A DNA stretch of 64,000 nucleotides from positions 697,845 to 761,844 of the forward strand of contig NZ_FZOG01000002.1 in NCBI RefSeq assembly GCF_900188155.1, written 5' to 3'. Position numbers and translations under genes: made by a program. Source of the DNA: Pseudomonas segetis. Its GTDB lineage: Bacteria > Pseudomonadota > Gammaproteobacteria > Pseudomonadales > Pseudomonadaceae. Below the pieces are notes generated by a model. That model searched no databases. It saw nothing but the letters and a program-made list of their open reading frames with translations, and was not told where the DNA came from. This document shows, in pieces, positions 37,843 through 50,281 of the stretch (the first letter of the stretch is position 1; every line of letters begins with the position of its first letter).

Positions 37843-40800
37843 ATGAGCCTGAAACGTAAACTCGCAATTGGCGCCTCAGCCTTTACCTATTTAGCCTTAT
37901 CACTCAGCACTGCACTGGCGGATGACACCGAAATTTATACCACCCGCGATCTTCCGGCAGATCAGCGGGTCAGGCCAAACATTCTATTTTTGATTGACAC
38001 TTCAGGCTCAATGCAGAGCGGCGTACCCGGTACTGACTGCGACAGCCTCACACCTATTTACAATGACAGGAATGGTATGCCGCGGGACTGGTGTACCAGC
38101 ACCGAAGGACGGAGCGACAAGAATAACAATGGCCAACTCACACGTTTACAAGTTGTAAAACAGGTCGTCAACCAATTAGTCGACGAACTCGCGATCACCG
38201 ATGATTCAAATATCGGACTGGCACGCTTTAGTTCTGACAACGAAGGCGGGTTTATCAATAACCCTGTCAAGCAGGCCAGCACTGCTGCCAACTCGTTCAA
38301 ATCGAACCTTTCCAGCTACTATGCAAGTGGATCAACGCCTTTACTTGAGAGTTACCATGAAGCCGTACAATATATGCGCGGCAGCAATCTCATTTATGGC
38401 AACAGCTCCCGTGGCGTCTATGAGAATGGTACAGGCTCGACTTCACGCAACGAAAACAGTAACAGCGGCTCTCGAAATGGCAACACTTATATATCGCCCA
38501 TTACAAATTCATGCCAGAAATCCAACATCATTGTACTGACCGACGGCTTGCCCAACGGAGACAGTAGCAGTAACAACACCATCTCCAGCTTGGTAAGAAC
38601 CGGGGTCGCCAACACCCAGTACACATCATGCAACCGCGGCTACCCGACTGACGGTGAAAGCAATGCGGGTTGCTGGATGCCAGGCTTGGCAGAATGGATG
38701 GCCAATAACGATAGCGGCCCTGCCTCATTGACTGGCAAACAGACAGTATCGACCTACACCATTGGCTTCGGCAACATCAGCGACACTCGACTGCTACAAG
38801 ACACAGCTACATACGGTCAGGGGAAATTCTTTGTCACCTCTGATACATCTGGCCTGGTCAGCTCCTTGAAATCCATCGTTACCGATATTCTGGCCGAAAA
38901 CACCACCTTCACCACACCAACAGTTTCGGTGAGTGCCTACAGTAACTTTGGTTATCGCAATGATCTTTATTACGCCCTTTTTCGTCCGGCTGAGGGTGCT
39001 CGCTGGGTCGGCAACGTCAAGAAATATAAAGCCACCACCGTCAATGGCGACCTGGTCGTCACCGACAGTAGGGGGCAAAATGCGATCGATTCCAGCACAG
39101 GCTTTTTTAGCGATAGCGCCCAAAGCTTTTGGAGTCCGTCCGTTGATGGCAAAAACGCCGAAGCGGGTGGTGCAGCCAGCCACTTGAACAACCCATCGAC
39201 CCGAAATATATACACCTATACGGGCAGTAGCCTCGAGCCCAGTGCAAACCCTTCCCCTGTCAACTTGACCACCAGCGCGAATCTGCTGACGACAAACAAC
39301 AGCGCTATCACCAAGGCCATGCTCGGTGACAGCGCAATGTCCAATACCCAGAAAACCAACATTCTGACTTGGGCACGGGGAACCAACCCGGCAGATAACT
39401 CGGTTCGCTACCAGATCGGCGATATTCTGCATAACACCCCCAAAGTCGTCGCTTACACCAGCGATGAAGACCTGACCCGGGCTAACACCAGTAACAACCA
39501 GGATAAACTGGCGCTGTTCTATGGCACCAACGAAGGCTTCATTGGCGCAATCAATCCTGAGACAGGCGCTGAGTATTTTTCATTCGTGCCTAAAGAACTG
39601 CTGGGCAACCTAAAGGCCTATTACGAAGACCCACAGGGCAGCGTTAATAAGAAATACGGCATCGATGGCCAGTTCGACCTAAAAGTTAGCTATGGCAATG
39701 TTGATCAAACGACCAAGTTGCGCACGGTAACTGCAGTGAACTTATATGCGGGTATGGGCCGTGGTGGTCGTAACTATTATTCCTTGGACGTAACACCCAA
39801 CACAGCGGGCAACCCATCGTCCATCAGCCCTAAACTGAATTGGGTCATCCGCGGCGGCGCAAGCACAGGCTTTGCTCGCCTGGGCCAAACCTGGTCGACA
39901 CCTAAAGTTGCCAAGGTCAATTGGAATGGCAATGCGAAAGACGTACTGATTTTCACTGGCGGATATGATCCTATCCAAGACAACGACACCACACCGGACC
40001 TCCCAAAAACAGATACTTATGGCAATGCGCTTTATGTGGTTGACGCCGCGACAGGACAAAAACTGTGGATGGCTGGTCCTAGCGGGGATACCGATGCCAA
40101 CCTGAAGCTAGCAACCATGACCAACAGCATGCCCGCTGACCCAACCCTGGTTGACCTGGGCGGCGATGGTTTGATCGATACCATCTTCACCTCCGATACC
40201 CGCGGTCAAATCTTCCGCTTCGATATCAAGTCCAACAACACTGGAGCCGGCAACTTTGCAACCGGTGGTCGAATTGCCAATATTGCTGGCACTGATCAGT
40301 TGAACAACCGTCGTTTCTACAACAAACCAGACGTTTCTCTGATCAAAGAGCGCGGCGGAAAAACCTATTTCACCATCAGCATCGGTTCTGGCTATCGCGG
40401 CCACCCATTGAGCGAAGCAGCCATTGATCGCTTCTATGTAATCAAAGATACGAACGTATACGCCGCACCATCGACCTACACCTCGATAACAGAAAGCAAT
40501 CTGACCGACGTTAGTAGCGTTAATTTGTCGACCAGCCAGGCGGCAGATCTGCAGCGCCAAATCGATGTAAAACGTGCTGAAATCGATGCACTTACCGCCA
40601 ACGAGACATCGGCGCGGGAAAGCTTCAGCAACTATCAAAGCTCTATCGGCTACACCGCCAAGGCAGAGCAGTTGTTGACGACCAATGCCAGCATCAACCA
40701 GAAACAAAGTGCAATTGATGCAATTCTAACGAACGATCCATACGTCACAGCGCATGCAGAAGAAGCGGATCAGCAAACGCAGTTGCACAGCCTGACAGTA

Positions 40801-42114
40801 GTTGCCCAGGATGGCCTGAAACAAATATCCGACCTGCAGCCGACCACTGCCGAAGCCTCGGCATTCAAAGCCGCTCAGTTGCAAAATGATGATGCCACCG
40901 ACTGGGGCGCCATTCAGGCCAGATTAACGGCTCTAACCACGTCACCTGCGCTGGAAAATGACTACAACGCGATTATTGCCAAGCAACAACAGATCATTGA
41001 GACCAGAGCAGTAGACGGCGACACCACAGCACTTGAAGCTGAGTTGGACACTCTGAACGACAATTATCAAAACTCGTCAGATGTTATGGCTCGCGCCGAA
41101 GTCGTTGACCAAGCAGCCGCAATCAACGCCGCCATGACTGAGGTCAAGTCGCTACAGCAGGAAGCCTTCAATGCCTACAACTCAAGCGACATAGCCACAG
41201 GCGATGCAAAGAAAGCTCAACTAGCGTCCAAGCAAGCAGAACTCGAAGCATTGCTTGCCGGTTTGCCCGCGGCACCAAGCGGTATAGATAACACCGCCTT
41301 ACTGGCGCAAACGGTAGCAACTGACCAAGCTGCACTTGAAGAGGTCAGTTCTCCCCTGGTGACTCAGGCTCAACTGCTGCAAACGCTGCAAAGCGAGCGC
41401 CTGGCGCTAGCTGGTGTGGCCTCCGGACTACAAGCTGATATCCAAGCCCTTGCTGATACCGCCTACGACCCAAGTAGCAATGTGCTTACAGCAACCGAAT
41501 TGGCCGATGCAACCGCCAATGACGCAGTTGCTCCGTTGACCATGTTTGATGCCTACAACTACTTGATCAACAAGGCCCAGGCGATAGCTGCGGCGCAAAT
41601 ACCGGGCAAACGCACTGAGATCAATGACTTGTATGCTCAGCTCACCCCAGGCGACGACTACACGCCTGATGCAACTACATTAGCCAACAGCAGCGGCTGG
41701 TTTATACGCTTCCCGGCAGGTGAGAAAGTATTGGCGAACTCGACGACCTTCGCTGGAGCTGTATTGTTCACCACCTTCCGGCCTAACGGATCGCAAGTGA
41801 CAACCTGCGGCCCTGACGTTGGTAGCGGTCGCTTCTACGCCTTGAACATTACGGACGCAAGCGCGGTGTTTACCCAGACCATATCTGGAACCAAAACACC
41901 CAAGCGCAGCTTTGACCTCACCCACGGCGGTATTCCTTCTGTGCCTGCAACTGTATTAAGCGATGGCAATGCCGTAGGCTTGCTTTGCGGTGCCGAGAGC
42001 TGCCTAAAGGACCGTGGCGATGGCGATGAAGAGGGTGATATAGCCTGCGCTGAAGGCGAAAAACTCTGTGAAATCAAGAACCCAATTCGCGGTCTGTATT
42101 GGAGAGAGAATTAA
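37843..42114 (+). CDS. pilY1: Pilus tip adhesin/mechanosensor PilY1, with a long helical insertion
   Basis: A 1423-residue exported protein. The signal peptide is cut near Ala27. A von Willebrand A domain follows with MIDAS residues Asp52, Ser54, Ser56 ([10 protein letters not shown]), then the C-terminal beta-propeller. A calcium loop of the known PilY1 type, D-x-G-G-D-G-x-I-D, is at 771-779. Between residues about 897 and 1280 lies a stretch rich in Ala, Gln, Glu and Leu with coiled-coil character and no Cys. The propeller then resumes ([14 protein letters not shown]). P. aeruginosa PilY1 is about 1161 residues, so this protein is some 260 longer. An RGD at 1391-1393 lies in an acidic tail. 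The stop overlaps pilE. Confidence 0.95.
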   Translation: MSLKRKLAIGASAFTYLALSLSTALADDTEIYTTRDLPADQRVRPNILFLIDTSGSMQSGVPGTDCDSLTPIYNDRNGMPRDWCTSTEGRSDKNNNGQLTRLQVVKQVVNQLVDELAITDDSNIGLARFSSDNEGGFINNPVKQASTAANSFKSNLSSYYASGSTPLLESYHEAVQYMRGSNLIYGNSSRGVYENGTGSTSRNENSNSGSRNGNTYISPITNSCQKSNIIVLTDGLPNGDSSSNNTISSLVRTGVANTQYTSCNRGYPTDGESNAGCWMPGLAEWMANNDSGPASLTGKQTVSTYTIGFGNISDTRLLQDTATYGQGKFFVTSDTSGLVSSLKSIVTDILAENTTFTTPTVSVSAYSNFGYRNDLYYALFRPAEGARWVGNVKKYKATTVNGDLVVTDSRGQNAIDSSTGFFSDSAQSFWSPSVDGKNAEAGGAASHLNNPSTRNIYTYTGSSLEPSANPSPVNLTTSANLLTTNNSAITKAMLGDSAMSNTQKTNILTWARGTNPADNSVRYQIGDILHNTPKVVAYTSDEDLTRANTSNNQDKLALFYGTNEGFIGAINPETGAEYFSFVPKELLGNLKAYYEDPQGSVNKKYGIDGQFDLKVSYGNVDQTTKLRTVTAVNLYAGMGRGGRNYYSLDVTPNTAGNPSSISPKLNWVIRGGASTGFARLGQTWSTPKVAKVNWNGNAKDVLIFTGGYDPIQDNDTTPDLPKTDTYGNALYVVDAATGQKLWMAGPSGDTDANLKLATMTNSMPADPTLVDLGGDGLIDTIFTSDTRGQIFRFDIKSNNTGAGNFATGGRIANIAGTDQLNNRRFYNKPDVSLIKERGGKTYFTISIGSGYRGHPLSEAAIDRFYVIKDTNVYAAPSTYTSITESNLTDVSSVNLSTSQAADLQRQIDVKRAEIDALTANETSARESFSNYQSSIGYTAKAEQLLTTNASINQKQSAIDAILTNDPYVTAHAEEADQQTQLHSLTVVAQDGLKQISDLQPTTAEASAFKAAQLQNDDATDWGAIQARLTALTTSPALENDYNAIIAKQQQIIETRAVDGDTTALEAELDTLNDNYQNSSDVMARAEVVDQAAAINAAMTEVKSLQQEAFNAYNSSDIATGDAKKAQLASKQAELEALLAGLPAAPSGIDNTALLAQTVATDQAALEEVSSPLVTQAQLLQTLQSERLALAGVASGLQADIQALADTAYDPSSNVLTATELADATANDAVAPLTMFDAYNYLINKAQAIAAAQIPGKRTEINDLYAQLTPGDDYTPDATTLANSSGWFIRFPAGEKVLANSTTFAGAVLFTTFRPNGSQVTTCGPDVGSGRFYALNITDASAVFTQTISGTKTPKRSFDLTHGGIPSVPATVLSDGNAVGLLCGAESCLKDRGDGDEEGDIACAEGEKLCEIKNPIRGLYWREN

Positions 42115-42551
42115 TGTCTAGGCAAAAGGGTTTTACCCTGATGGAGCTGATGATCGTCGTCGCGATCATCGGAATTTTGAGTGCGATTGCTTACCCGAGC
42201 TATCAGAACTATGTCTTGCGCAGCGGCCGCTCAGATGGGCAGGCGTGGCTGATGCGCATCATGCAGGCGCAGGAGCGTTTCTATTCACAAAACCAGACCT
42301 ACACTACGAATCTGGGCGCAGGTGGACTGGCAATGGCCGGTAACGCAAACGCTGCTGTAATCTCAGAAGACCAGCGCTACAGCATTACAGCTGCAGCCTG
42401 CGCCAACGTAACAATAGCCAACTGCGTGATGCTAAGTGCAGCGCCTCGCGGTGCCCAGGCCCAAGATAACGAGTGCGGCACCCTAACCCTCAACAGTCGC
42501 GGAACCAAAGGTGAAAGCGGTACCGCCGCCAGCTTCCAAGACTGCTGGTAA
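42114..42551 (+). CDS. pilE: Minor pilin PilE
   Basis: A 145-residue prepilin with leader MSRQKG and mature [20 protein letters not shown], plus a C-terminal Cys pair near the end (NECGTL ... FQDCW). It is the last gene of the minor pilin operon. The ATG at 42114 shares its A with the pilY1 TAA stop. A longer frame begins 15 bases earlier but would put extra residues before the leader. A strong terminator follows. Confidence 0.95.
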   Translation: MSRQKGFTLMELMIVVAIIGILSAIAYPSYQNYVLRSGRSDGQAWLMRIMQAQERFYSQNQTYTTNLGAGGLAMAGNANAAVISEDQRYSITAAACANVTIANCVMLSAAPRGAQAQDNECGTLTLNSRGTKGESGTAASFQDCW

Positions 42552-42562
42552 GCGCAAAACTA

Positions 42563-42599
42563 CCAATAAAAAACCGCACACTGTGCGGTTTTTTATTGG
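42563..42599. terminator. Bidirectional terminator between pilE and ispH
   Basis: A near-perfect palindrome: CCAATAAAAAACCGCACA and its complement TGTGCGGTTTTTTATTGG. It has a GC stem flanked by A and T runs and serves the convergent pilE and ispH transcripts. Confidence 0.95.
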
Positions 42600-42616
42600 A
42601 GAAATTAGCGGAACAA

Positions 42617-43561
42617 CTAAACCTGCTTCACCCGCAACTCTTTAGGCATCGAGAAGGTTACGTTCTCGGGTCGGCCGAGGAGTTCGCTTTCGCCGGTTGC
42701 ACCCCAGGCGTGCAACTGGGCGATAACCCCGCGTACCAGGACCTCTGGTGCCGAGGCGCCGGCGGTGATGCCGATGCCATCCACACCCGCAAACCACTCT
42801 TGCTTGAGGTCTTCTGCGCCGTCGATCAGGTAGGCTGGCGTGCCCATGCGCTCTGCCAACTCGCGCAAGCGGTTGGAGTTGGAGCTGTTGGGGCTGCCGA
42901 CGACCAACAACACATCGCATTCGGCAGCCAGCTGTTTTACAGCATCCTGGCGGTTTTGCGTGGCATAGCAGATATCGTCTTTGCGCGGTCCACCGATCGC
43001 CGGGAATTTACTGCGCAAGGCGTCGATGACTTTACTGGTGTCGTCCATCGACAGCGTGGTTTGAGTGACGAAAGCCAGGGCATCCGGATTGCGCACTTCA
43101 AGCTTTTCGACGTCTTTCTCGTCTTCGACCAGGTAGATAGCCCCGCCATTGCTGTCGTCGTACTGGCCCATGGTGCCTTCGACTTCAGGATGTCCGGCAT
43201 GACCGATAAGAATGCATTCACGCCCTTCCCGGCTATAGCGCACCACTTCCATATGCACTTTGGTCACCAGCGGGCAGGTCGCATCAAAGACCTTTAGCCC
43301 GCGACGGTCTGCTTCGGCACGCACAGCCTGGGATACGCCGTGAGCACTGAAGATAACGATCACATCGTCTGGCACCTGGTCCAGTTCTTCGACAAATACT
43401 GCCCCGCGCGCGCGTAAATCCTCGACCACGAACTTGTTATGCACCACTTCATGACGCACATAGATCGGCGGCGAAAAGACTTCCAGGGCACGGTTCACAA
43501 TCTCAATAGCACGGTCGACACCGGCACAGAAGCCACGTGGGTTAGCGAGTTTGATCTGCAT
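42617..43561 (-). CDS. ispH: 4-hydroxy-3-methylbut-2-enyl diphosphate reductase IspH
   Basis: A 314-residue iron-sulphur enzyme that makes IPP and DMAPP in the last step of the MEP isoprenoid pathway. Cluster cysteines are seen in [10 protein letters not shown] (Cys12), DATCPLV and the third conserved Cys of the family in [18 protein letters not shown] region. The product feeds IspB (54935-55903) in the same window. The fkpB gene lies upstream on the same strand after 111 bases. Confidence 0.97.
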   Translation of the reverse strand: MQIKLANPRGFCAGVDRAIEIVNRALEVFSPPIYVRHEVVHNKFVVEDLRARGAVFVEELDQVPDDVIVIFSAHGVSQAVRAEADRRGLKVFDATCPLVTKVHMEVVRYSREGRECILIGHAGHPEVEGTMGQYDDSNGGAIYLVEDEKDVEKLEVRNPDALAFVTQTTLSMDDTSKVIDALRSKFPAIGGPRKDDICYATQNRQDAVKQLAAECDVLLVVGSPNSSNSNRLRELAERMGTPAYLIDGAEDLKQEWFAGVDGIGITAGASAPEVLVRGVIAQLHAWGATGESELLGRPENVTFSMPKELRVKQV

Positions 43562-43672
43562 ATTGGCCTCGTTGCGCCGTGCGATTGAATTGATACGGAA
43601 TGCCCAGTTTAACGCCGAGTGACGGCCTGTTTGCAGGCAGGCACCTTACAGATGCCCGCCCCCGATGCCTGA

Positions 43673-44110
43673 TTAGAGCGCCTTGACCTCGATGATTTCA
43701 ACATCAAAGCTCAGGGTTTTACCGGCTAGGGGATGGTTGAAGTCGATCGTTACCTGGGCATCATCAAACTCTTTGACCACACCCGGCAGCTCGGCGTTGG
43801 CTGCATCATTGAAAATAATCAGCAAGCCTGGGGACAAATCCATGCCCTCGAACTGGCTGCGCGGCATCACCTGCAGGTTTTGCGGGTTTGGCTGGCCAAA
43901 GCCCTGCTCCGGCAGGATTTCAATGCTGCGCTTGTCGCCAGCCTTGAACCCGAACAGGGCCGCTTCAAAGCCCGGCAGCAGGTTGCCGTCACCCACCTTG
44001 AAGGTGGCGGGTTGCTTGTCAAAGGTACTGTCGACCACGTCGCCGTTTTCCAGCTTTATGGCGAAATGCAGAGTCACTTGCCGGTCCGGACCAATACGTA
44101 CATCAGACAT
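43673..44110 (-). CDS. fkpB: FKBP-type peptidyl-prolyl isomerase (SlpA/FkpB type)
   Basis: A 145-residue cytoplasmic FKBP with an IF insert. It begins [20 protein letters not shown], with the isomerase core (VDSTFDKQPATFKVGDGNLL) and inserted flap (EQGFGQPNPQNLQVMPRSQF). The chosen ATG overlaps the lspA stop by 8 bases. The order ileS-lspA-fkpB-ispH is conserved in gammaproteobacteria. Confidence 0.95.
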   Translation of the reverse strand: MSDVRIGPDRQVTLHFAIKLENGDVVDSTFDKQPATFKVGDGNLLPGFEAALFGFKAGDKRSIEILPEQGFGQPNPQNLQVMPRSQFEGMDLSPGLLIIFNDAANAELPGVVKEFDDAQVTIDFNHPLAGKTLSFDVEIIEVKAL

Positions 44111-44615
44111 CCGCTTGCTCCTCGGACTTTTTACTTTTGAACATGTCCAGCCCCAACAGGATTGCACCTACAGTGATTGCGCTGTCAGCAAAGTTGAATG
44201 CAGGAAAGTGCCAACGGTTTTGCCAGTGCACCAGAATAAAATCGACCACATGGCCCAACACAATACGGTCGAACAGATTGCCGACAGCACCGCCCAAGAC
44301 CAGCGATAGCGCCACCGCAAGCAGGGTTTCATCGGCTTTGAGGCGCTTCAACCAGACCACCAGAACCACACTCACTACAATCGCAATTGCAGCAAAGAAC
44401 CAGCGCTGCCAGCCAGACTCAGCAGCAAGAAAGCTAAAGGCCGCGCCCTTGTTGTAGGCCAGCGTCCAACTGAACAAATCAGGAATCACCACGATTTGCT
44501 GGTACATGTTCAAGGTGTTGTCGAAATAGAACTTGCTGGCCTGATCGATGACGAACACCAAGAGCGTCAACCACAGCCAGGCAAGCCGCCCAAAGCGGCT
44601 TGAGACATTAGGCAT
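44103..44615 (-). CDS. lspA: Lipoprotein signal peptidase
   Basis: A 170-residue inner-membrane aspartyl protease that cuts prolipoproteins such as BamD. Four membrane helices are visible. The catalytic Asp regions are [15 protein letters not shown] and [11 protein letters not shown], with the conserved YNKGAAFSF. The ATG lies inside the end of ileS (8-base overlap). Confidence 0.97.
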   Translation of the reverse strand: MPNVSSRFGRLAWLWLTLLVFVIDQASKFYFDNTLNMYQQIVVIPDLFSWTLAYNKGAAFSFLAAESGWQRWFFAAIAIVVSVVLVVWLKRLKADETLLAVALSLVLGGAVGNLFDRIVLGHVVDFILVHWQNRWHFPAFNFADSAITVGAILLGLDMFKSKKSEEQADV

Positions 44616-47439
44616 AATGACGAACCTCGCCCGCGCCTTCGATGTTATCGACACAGCGACCACAGATCTCCGGATGGGCCGGGTTCACGCCCACGTCTTC
44701 GCGGTGGTGCCAGCAGCGACCGCACTTGGCATGAGTCGACTTGACCACTTTCAGCTTCAGGCCAGCCACTTCAGTTTCTACCGCATCGGCTGGCGCAGCG
44801 CTGAGTGGAGCCAGGCTTGCCGTCGAGGTGATCAGCACAAAGCGCAGCTCGTTGCCGAGCTTGTTCAAGTCCGCAATCAGGCTGTCTTCACCGTATACAG
44901 TCACTTCAGCCTGCAGGTTGCCACCGATGGCTTTTTCCTTGCGCTGGTTTTCCAGCTCTTTATTGACCGCAACCTTGACCGCCATGACCCGTTCCCAGAA
45001 TTCGCGGTTCATTTCCACGTCTTGCGATTGCTCGGTCAGACCTTGGTACCAGCCGTTGAGCATCACCGACTCGTTACGCTCGCCCGGCAGGTACTGCCAG
45101 ATTTCATCGGCGGTGAATGCCAGGATTGGTGCAATCCAGCGAACCAGCGCTTCGGCGATGTGGAACAGGGCAGTCTGGCAAGAGCGGCGCGCAACACTAT
45201 TGGCCGCCGTGGTGTATTGGCGATCCTTGATGATGTCGAGGTAGAAACCGCCCAACTCCTGCACGCAGAAGTTGTGCACCTTCTGGTACACATTCCAGAA
45301 ACGGTAGCTGTCGTAGGCTTCCTCGATTTCACGCTGCAACAGCAAGGCGCGATCCAGAGCCCAGCGATCCAGCGCAAGCATTTCATCGACTGGCAATGCG
45401 TGCTCGGCTGGGTCAAAGCCGCTGAGGTTTGAGAGCAGGAAGCGCGCAGTGTTACGGATACGACGGTAGGAGTCAGCGCTGCGCTGCAGGATGACGTTAG
45501 ACACCGCCATCTCACCAGAGTAATCGGTCGACGACACCCACAGACGCATGATGTCTGCGCCCAGGCTGTCGTTGACTTGCTGCGGCGCAACCACATTGCC
45601 CAGCGACTTGGACATCTTGCGGCCATTTTCATCGACCACAAAGCCGTGCGTCAGCAGTTCCTTGTAAGGCGCATGCCCATCGATTGCACAACCAGTGAGC
45701 AACGAAGAATGGAACCAGCCGCGGTGTTGGTCAGAGCCTTCCAGATACAGGTCCGCACGCGGGCCAGAGGTGTGACCCAAGGCATGTGAACCACGCAGCA
45801 CATGCCTGTGTGTGGTGCCCGAGTCGAACCAGACGTCCAGCGTGTCGCTGATCTTGTCGTACTGCGCTGCTTCATCTCCGAGCAACTCGCTTGCATCGAG
45901 CTTGAACCAGGCCTCGATACCTTCGACCTCGATGCGCTTGGCCACTTCTTCCATCAGCTCAGCGGTGCGCGGGTGCAGGTCGCCGCTTTCCTTGTGCAGG
46001 AAGAACGGAATCGGCACGCCCCAGTTACGCTGACGCGAGATGCACCAGTCAGGACGGCCGGCAATCATGCTGTGCAGACGCGCCTGGCCCCAGGCTGGCA
46101 CAAACTCGGTTTGTTCAATTGCCCCCAGCGCGCGCTCACGCAGCGTGCCGCCTTCATTGGGTTGCTTGTCCATACCGACGAACCACTGCGCAGTCGCACG
46201 GTAGATCAGCGGTGTCTTGTGGCGCCAGCAATGCATGTAGCTGTGCTGGATTGGCTGGTGCTTGAGCAACGCGCCCACTTCATCGAGCTTGGCGACGATA
46301 TTCGGGTTGGCCTTCCAGATGAACTGGCCACCGAAGAATGGCAGCGATTCAACATAGACGCCGTTGCTCTGCACAGGGCTGAGGATATCGTCGTTGCTCA
46401 TGCCGTAGCCTTTGCACGAACGGAAGTCGTCCTCGCCATAGGCCGGAGCGGAGTGAACGATACCGGTACCGGAGCCCATCTCGACGTAATCAGCCAGATA
46501 CACAGGCGATAAACGCTCGTAGAACGGATGGCGGAAACGAATCAGTTCCAGCGCCTCGCCCTTGGCGGTAGCAATGACGCTGCCCTGCAGGCCGTAACGC
46601 TCAAGACTGCTTTGTACCAGTTCTTCACCGAGCAGCAGCAACTTGTCGCCGACATCAACCAGTGCGTAGTTGAACTCGGGATGAACGTTGAGCGCCTGGT
46701 TGGCCGGGATGGTCCATGGCGTGGTGGTCCAGATAACAATGCTGGCAGGCTTTGGCAGGCTGCCCAAGCCGAATGCAGCGGCCAGCTTATCGTTGTCTTC
46801 ACAGGCAAAGGCGACGTCGATGGCGTCGGACTTTTTATCCTGATACTCAACTTCAGCCTCAGCCAGGGCCGAGCCGCAATCGAAACACCAGTTGACTGGT
46901 TTGAGGCCTTTGAAGACAAAACCTTGCTTGACCATCTCAGCCAGAGCGCGCACTTCACCGGCTTCATTGGCGAAATCCATGGTGCGGTAAGGCTTTTCCC
47001 AGTCACCAAGCACACCGAGGCGGATGAAGTCGGCTTTCTGGCCTTCGATCTGCTCGCCCGCATAGGTGCGGCAACGCTCACGGGTGAGATCGGCGGGCTG
47101 GTTCTTGCCGAACGTGGTCTCGACCTTGTGCTCGATCGGCAGGCCGTGGCAATCCCAACCCGGAACGTAAGGCGCATCATAGCCGGCCAGGGTTTTCGAG
47201 CGGGTGATGATGTCCTTGAGAATCTTGTTGACCGCATGACCGATGTGAATGCTGCCGTTGGCGTATGGAGGGCCATCGTGCAGCACGAACTTTGGACGGC
47301 CCTCGCCCAGCTCGCGCAGTTTCTGATACAGGTTGATATCGTTCCAGCGCTTCAGGGTTTCCGGCTCGCGCGTCGGCAGGCCAGCCTTCATCGGGAACTT
47401 GGTATCAGGCAGGTTTAGCGTGGCTTTATAGTCGGTCAT
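44608..47439 (-). CDS. ileS: Isoleucyl-tRNA synthetase
   Basis: A 943-residue class Ia synthetase. The HIGH signature is in [16 protein letters not shown] and the KMSKS in [13 protein letters not shown] large CP1 editing domain lies between, and a C-terminal zinc ribbon (CGRCWHHRE ... CGRC) marks the bacterial zinc-bearing type. It is preceded by ribF with a 9-base gap and overlaps lspA. Confidence 0.98.
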   Translation of the reverse strand: MTDYKATLNLPDTKFPMKAGLPTREPETLKRWNDINLYQKLRELGEGRPKFVLHDGPPYANGSIHIGHAVNKILKDIITRSKTLAGYDAPYVPGWDCHGLPIEHKVETTFGKNQPADLTRERCRTYAGEQIEGQKADFIRLGVLGDWEKPYRTMDFANEAGEVRALAEMVKQGFVFKGLKPVNWCFDCGSALAEAEVEYQDKKSDAIDVAFACEDNDKLAAAFGLGSLPKPASIVIWTTTPWTIPANQALNVHPEFNYALVDVGDKLLLLGEELVQSSLERYGLQGSVIATAKGEALELIRFRHPFYERLSPVYLADYVEMGSGTGIVHSAPAYGEDDFRSCKGYGMSNDDILSPVQSNGVYVESLPFFGGQFIWKANPNIVAKLDEVGALLKHQPIQHSYMHCWRHKTPLIYRATAQWFVGMDKQPNEGGTLRERALGAIEQTEFVPAWGQARLHSMIAGRPDWCISRQRNWGVPIPFFLHKESGDLHPRTAELMEEVAKRIEVEGIEAWFKLDASELLGDEAAQYDKISDTLDVWFDSGTTHRHVLRGSHALGHTSGPRADLYLEGSDQHRGWFHSSLLTGCAIDGHAPYKELLTHGFVVDENGRKMSKSLGNVVAPQQVNDSLGADIMRLWVSSTDYSGEMAVSNVILQRSADSYRRIRNTARFLLSNLSGFDPAEHALPVDEMLALDRWALDRALLLQREIEEAYDSYRFWNVYQKVHNFCVQELGGFYLDIIKDRQYTTAANSVARRSCQTALFHIAEALVRWIAPILAFTADEIWQYLPGERNESVMLNGWYQGLTEQSQDVEMNREFWERVMAVKVAVNKELENQRKEKAIGGNLQAEVTVYGEDSLIADLNKLGNELRFVLITSTASLAPLSAAPADAVETEVAGLKLKVVKSTHAKCGRCWHHREDVGVNPAHPEICGRCVDNIEGAGEVRHYA

Positions 47440-47448
47440 CTCGGCTCT

Positions 47449-48387
47449 TCACTTAAGCGGTTGGCCCTGCCAATGGGCACGGGCGGCGGCAATATCGGCA
47501 GCAATTGCCGTCTTCAGCGCCTCAAGAGAGGCAAATCGCTGCTCATCACGCAGCTTGTGGTGGAACGCCACCGTCAAACGCCGGCCATAGACATCACCGG
47601 CAAAATCCAAAAGGTGCACCTCAAGGTGGGCGCGACCATCACTGTCCACACTGGGCCGTACGCCGATGTTGGCAACCCCGGGCCAGGTCTTACCGTCAAT
47701 TTCAGTGCTGACCAGATAAACCCCGGTCAGCGGCACACGACGGCGCTTGAGCTGAATATTCGCGGTTGGCGCATTCAGTTGGCGCCCCAGCTTCTTGCCG
47801 TGCAACACGCGCCCCGCGATCTGGAATGGTCGCCCCAGCAAGTGCTCTGCAAGGCTGAAGTCAGCGTTTTGCAGCGCCTCACGAACCCGCGTACTGCTGA
47901 CACGGATGCCATCGAGCTCAACTGTGGTCGCGGCCTCGACACTGAAGCCTTCGCGCTTGGCGGCGGCGGACAAAAACGCAAAATCACCGGCACGATCGCA
48001 ACCGAAGCGAAAGTCGTCACCCACTTCCAGGTGACGCACGCCCAGGCCTTCAACCAGCACCTTGTGCACAAACTCTGCGGCGCTCAGCTCACGCAAACGG
48101 CGATTGAACGCCAGGCACAATACCCGATCAACCCCTTCAGCCGCCAACAGTGCGAGCTTGTCACGCAAGCGGGTCAGCCGTGCCGGCGCGGTATCCGGAC
48201 CAAAAAACTCACGGGGTTGTGGTTCAAAAATCACCACGCAGCTGGGTACGCCAAGCTCTGCGGCTCGCTCGCGCAAACGCGCCAAAATAGCCTGATGGCC
48301 ACGATGGACGCCGTCGAAATTACCAATGGTGGCAACACAGTCCCGATGCTGGGGGCGCAGATTGTGTAGGCCTCGTACCAGCTGCAT
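47449..48387 (-). CDS. ribF: Bifunctional riboflavin kinase / FAD synthetase
   Basis: A 312-residue enzyme that converts riboflavin to FMN and then FAD. The N-terminal nucleotidyltransferase has TIGNFDGVHRGHQAIL, and the C-terminal kinase has PTANIQLKRRRVPLTGVYLV. I chose the ATG giving MQLVRGLHNLRPQHRDC, the family start. The frame can be extended 32 codons upstream without support. It begins the ribF-ileS-lspA-fkpB run. Confidence 0.96.
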   Translation of the reverse strand: MQLVRGLHNLRPQHRDCVATIGNFDGVHRGHQAILARLRERAAELGVPSCVVIFEPQPREFFGPDTAPARLTRLRDKLALLAAEGVDRVLCLAFNRRLRELSAAEFVHKVLVEGLGVRHLEVGDDFRFGCDRAGDFAFLSAAAKREGFSVEAATTVELDGIRVSSTRVREALQNADFSLAEHLLGRPFQIAGRVLHGKKLGRQLNAPTANIQLKRRRVPLTGVYLVSTEIDGKTWPGVANIGVRPSVDSDGRAHLEVHLLDFAGDVYGRRLTVAFHHKLRDEQRFASLEALKTAIAADIAAARAHWQGQPLK

Positions 48388-48742
48388 AACGCGCTTCTTG
48401 CTCATAAAGTGGTCGATTATACGCATACCCGACCGCAGACAACAGGCAACAACGTCGCAGCAGATCAGAAATCTGCTACTCAATTAACCCGGTTTCGATT
48501 CATCGAACGGACAAGCGTGAGTAAAAAACGCTAGCCGTTCCATCACTGCCAACAAACAACCTTGCTCCGCGCCCTAAGCGGCGGACAGAAAAGCGCTGTC
48601 CGCCCTAAATCACCTCTAGAGTGTGACAACCCGAAGCTTGCCCACCAAACACAACCCATTATCCAAATATTTGTGCAGACAGATCGCGGGCAAAAAGCGG
48701 TACCCACCCTACTGATTTAGGGCTGAAAAGTTAAGTTGCAAG
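48388..48742. other. Intergenic gap between murJ and ribF
   Basis: There is no gene in this 355-base gap. It contains a REP pair and a divergent third palindrome (48580-48716). The part next to ribF should hold its promoter, which I could not define. Confidence 0.65.
48580..48716. repeat. REP pair plus a diverged third palindrome
   Basis: GGCGGACAG/CTGTCCGCC plus CTAA (48580-48607) comes first, then GTGTGACAA with a TTGCCCACC-type arm (about 48617-48645). A third element follows with GCGGGCA ... TACCCACCCTAC (48686-48712). The spacing within the pair is short. Confidence 0.7.
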
Positions 48743-50281
48743 CTAGGCGATGGCCTTGCGTGAAAAGTCGCGCAACCTGAAGCCCATCAACAGCAAGCTG
48801 GCGAAATAGCTGAGCAAGCCCGCCGCCACCAACACGCCCAGGCGCAACAAACGCTCAAGCATTCCGCCGGAGGACCATTGCGGCATGAAATGCATGACGC
48901 CAAACAACACCCCGGCCATCACACTTACCGCCACCACCAGCTTGACCAGATACATCGCCCAGCCCGGCTGCGGCTGGAACATATCAGCCTTGCGCAACTG
49001 CCAATAGAGCAAGCTTGCATTCAGGCACGCCGCCAAACCGATGGACAAGGCCAGCCCCACATGGGCTAGCGGACCGATAAAGGCCAGGTTCATAAGCTGG
49101 GTTGAAAACAAAGTGAAGATTGCGATTTTTACCGGCGTCTTGATGTTCTGCTGCGCATAGAAGCCAGGCGCCAGAATCTTCACCAGGATAATCCCGAGCA
49201 ACCCCACGGCGTAGGCAATCAACGCCTGCTGCGTCATCAGTGCATCAGTGGCGCTGAATTTGCCGTACTGAAATAAAGATACGGTCAAGGGCTCAGCCAA
49301 TACCGCCAGGGCTACCGCACTTGGCAGCACCAGGACAAAGCACAGGCGCAACCCCCAGTCGAGCAGACGCGAGTAGTCTTCACGGTTGGCGCTGGCATAG
49401 GTTTTCGACAGCGCCGGCAGCAAAATGGTACCCAGCGCAACGCCAAGCACACCAGATGGAAGCTCCATCAGGCGATCAGCGTAATACATCCATGAAACCG
49501 AGCCCGCGACCAAAAACGAAGCAAATATGGTGTTGATAATCAGTGAAATCTGACTGACCGACACACCAAAAATCGCTGGTCCCATTTGCTTGAGAACGCG
49601 CCATACGCCGCGATCCTTAAGGTTCAGGCGCGGCAACACCAACATTCCCACCTTCTTCAGGTGCGGCAGCTGGTAAAGCAACTGCAATACCCCACCGACC
49701 AACACCGCCCAGCCCAGCGCCATGATCGGCGGGTCAAAGTAAGGGGTCAAAAACAAGGCAAACACTATCATGCTGAGGTTAAGCAAGGTCGGCACGAAGG
49801 CCGGCACCGAGAAGCGATTCCAGGTGTTGAGCACAGCCCCGGCGAGCGACGACAGGGATATCAGCAATATATAAGGAAAGGTAACCCGCAGAAGATCAGT
49901 GGTCAGCGCAAAGCGATCGGGCTCATCGGCAAAGCCCGGCGCGGAAATCCACACGATCCACGGCGCCGCCAGGACGCCAAGCAAGGTCACGAATGCAAGC
50001 ACCAAGGTCAGCAATCCGCTGACGAATGCAATGAAGGTTCGCGTCGCTTCATCGCCCTGTTGGGTCTTGTACTCAGCCAAAATAGGAACAAAGGCTTGCG
50101 AAAATGCCCCTTCGGCAAAAATTCTTCGCAGCAGGTTTGGCAACTTGAAAGCCACCACAAAGGCGTCCGAAGCCACGCCAGCACCGAATGTGCGGGCAAT
50201 AATGGTATCGCGCACAAAACCTAAAACACGCGAAAGCATGGTCAGGGAACTAACGGCGGCCAGCGACTTGAGCAAATTCAT
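48743..50281 (-). CDS. murJ: Lipid II flippase MurJ
   Basis: A 512-residue MOP-family membrane protein with about 14 hydrophobic segments. It moves lipid II across the inner membrane for peptidoglycan synthesis. The start [21 protein letters not shown] and the motif [12 protein letters not shown] are typical. I chose this ATG over an in-frame one 54 bases upstream, as the result has the standard length. It is divergent from rpsT. Confidence 0.96.
   Translation of the reverse strand: MNLLKSLAAVSSLTMLSRVLGFVRDTIIARTFGAGVASDAFVVAFKLPNLLRRIFAEGAFSQAFVPILAEYKTQQGDEATRTFIAFVSGLLTLVLAFVTLLGVLAAPWIVWISAPGFADEPDRFALTTDLLRVTFPYILLISLSSLAGAVLNTWNRFSVPAFVPTLLNLSMIVFALFLTPYFDPPIMALGWAVLVGGVLQLLYQLPHLKKVGMLVLPRLNLKDRGVWRVLKQMGPAIFGVSVSQISLIINTIFASFLVAGSVSWMYYADRLMELPSGVLGVALGTILLPALSKTYASANREDYSRLLDWGLRLCFVLVLPSAVALAVLAEPLTVSLFQYGKFSATDALMTQQALIAYAVGLLGIILVKILAPGFYAQQNIKTPVKIAIFTLFSTQLMNLAFIGPLAHVGLALSIGLAACLNASLLYWQLRKADMFQPQPGWAMYLVKLVVAVSVMAGVLFGVMHFMPQWSSGGMLERLLRLGVLVAAGLLSYFASLLLMGFRLRDFSRKAIA

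Noticed and set aside
42012..42020. An RGD triplet in the PilY1 tail, considered as an integrin-binding motif.
   Set aside because: It lies in an acidic, probably disordered tail rather than at the place reported for P. aeruginosa PilY1. A three-residue match is weak.
37843..42114. The PilY1 insertion as a separate fused or inserted gene or a frameshift.
   Set aside because: The reading frame is continuous, codon use is like the rest of the gene, and no start, ribosome site or mobile-element ends are seen at its borders.
44548..47418. Long plus-strand frames opposite lspA and ileS (for example 44548-45432, 46528-47418).
   Set aside because: All lie antisense to ileS, which has HIGH and KMSKS motifs and normal length. 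No independent evidence exists.
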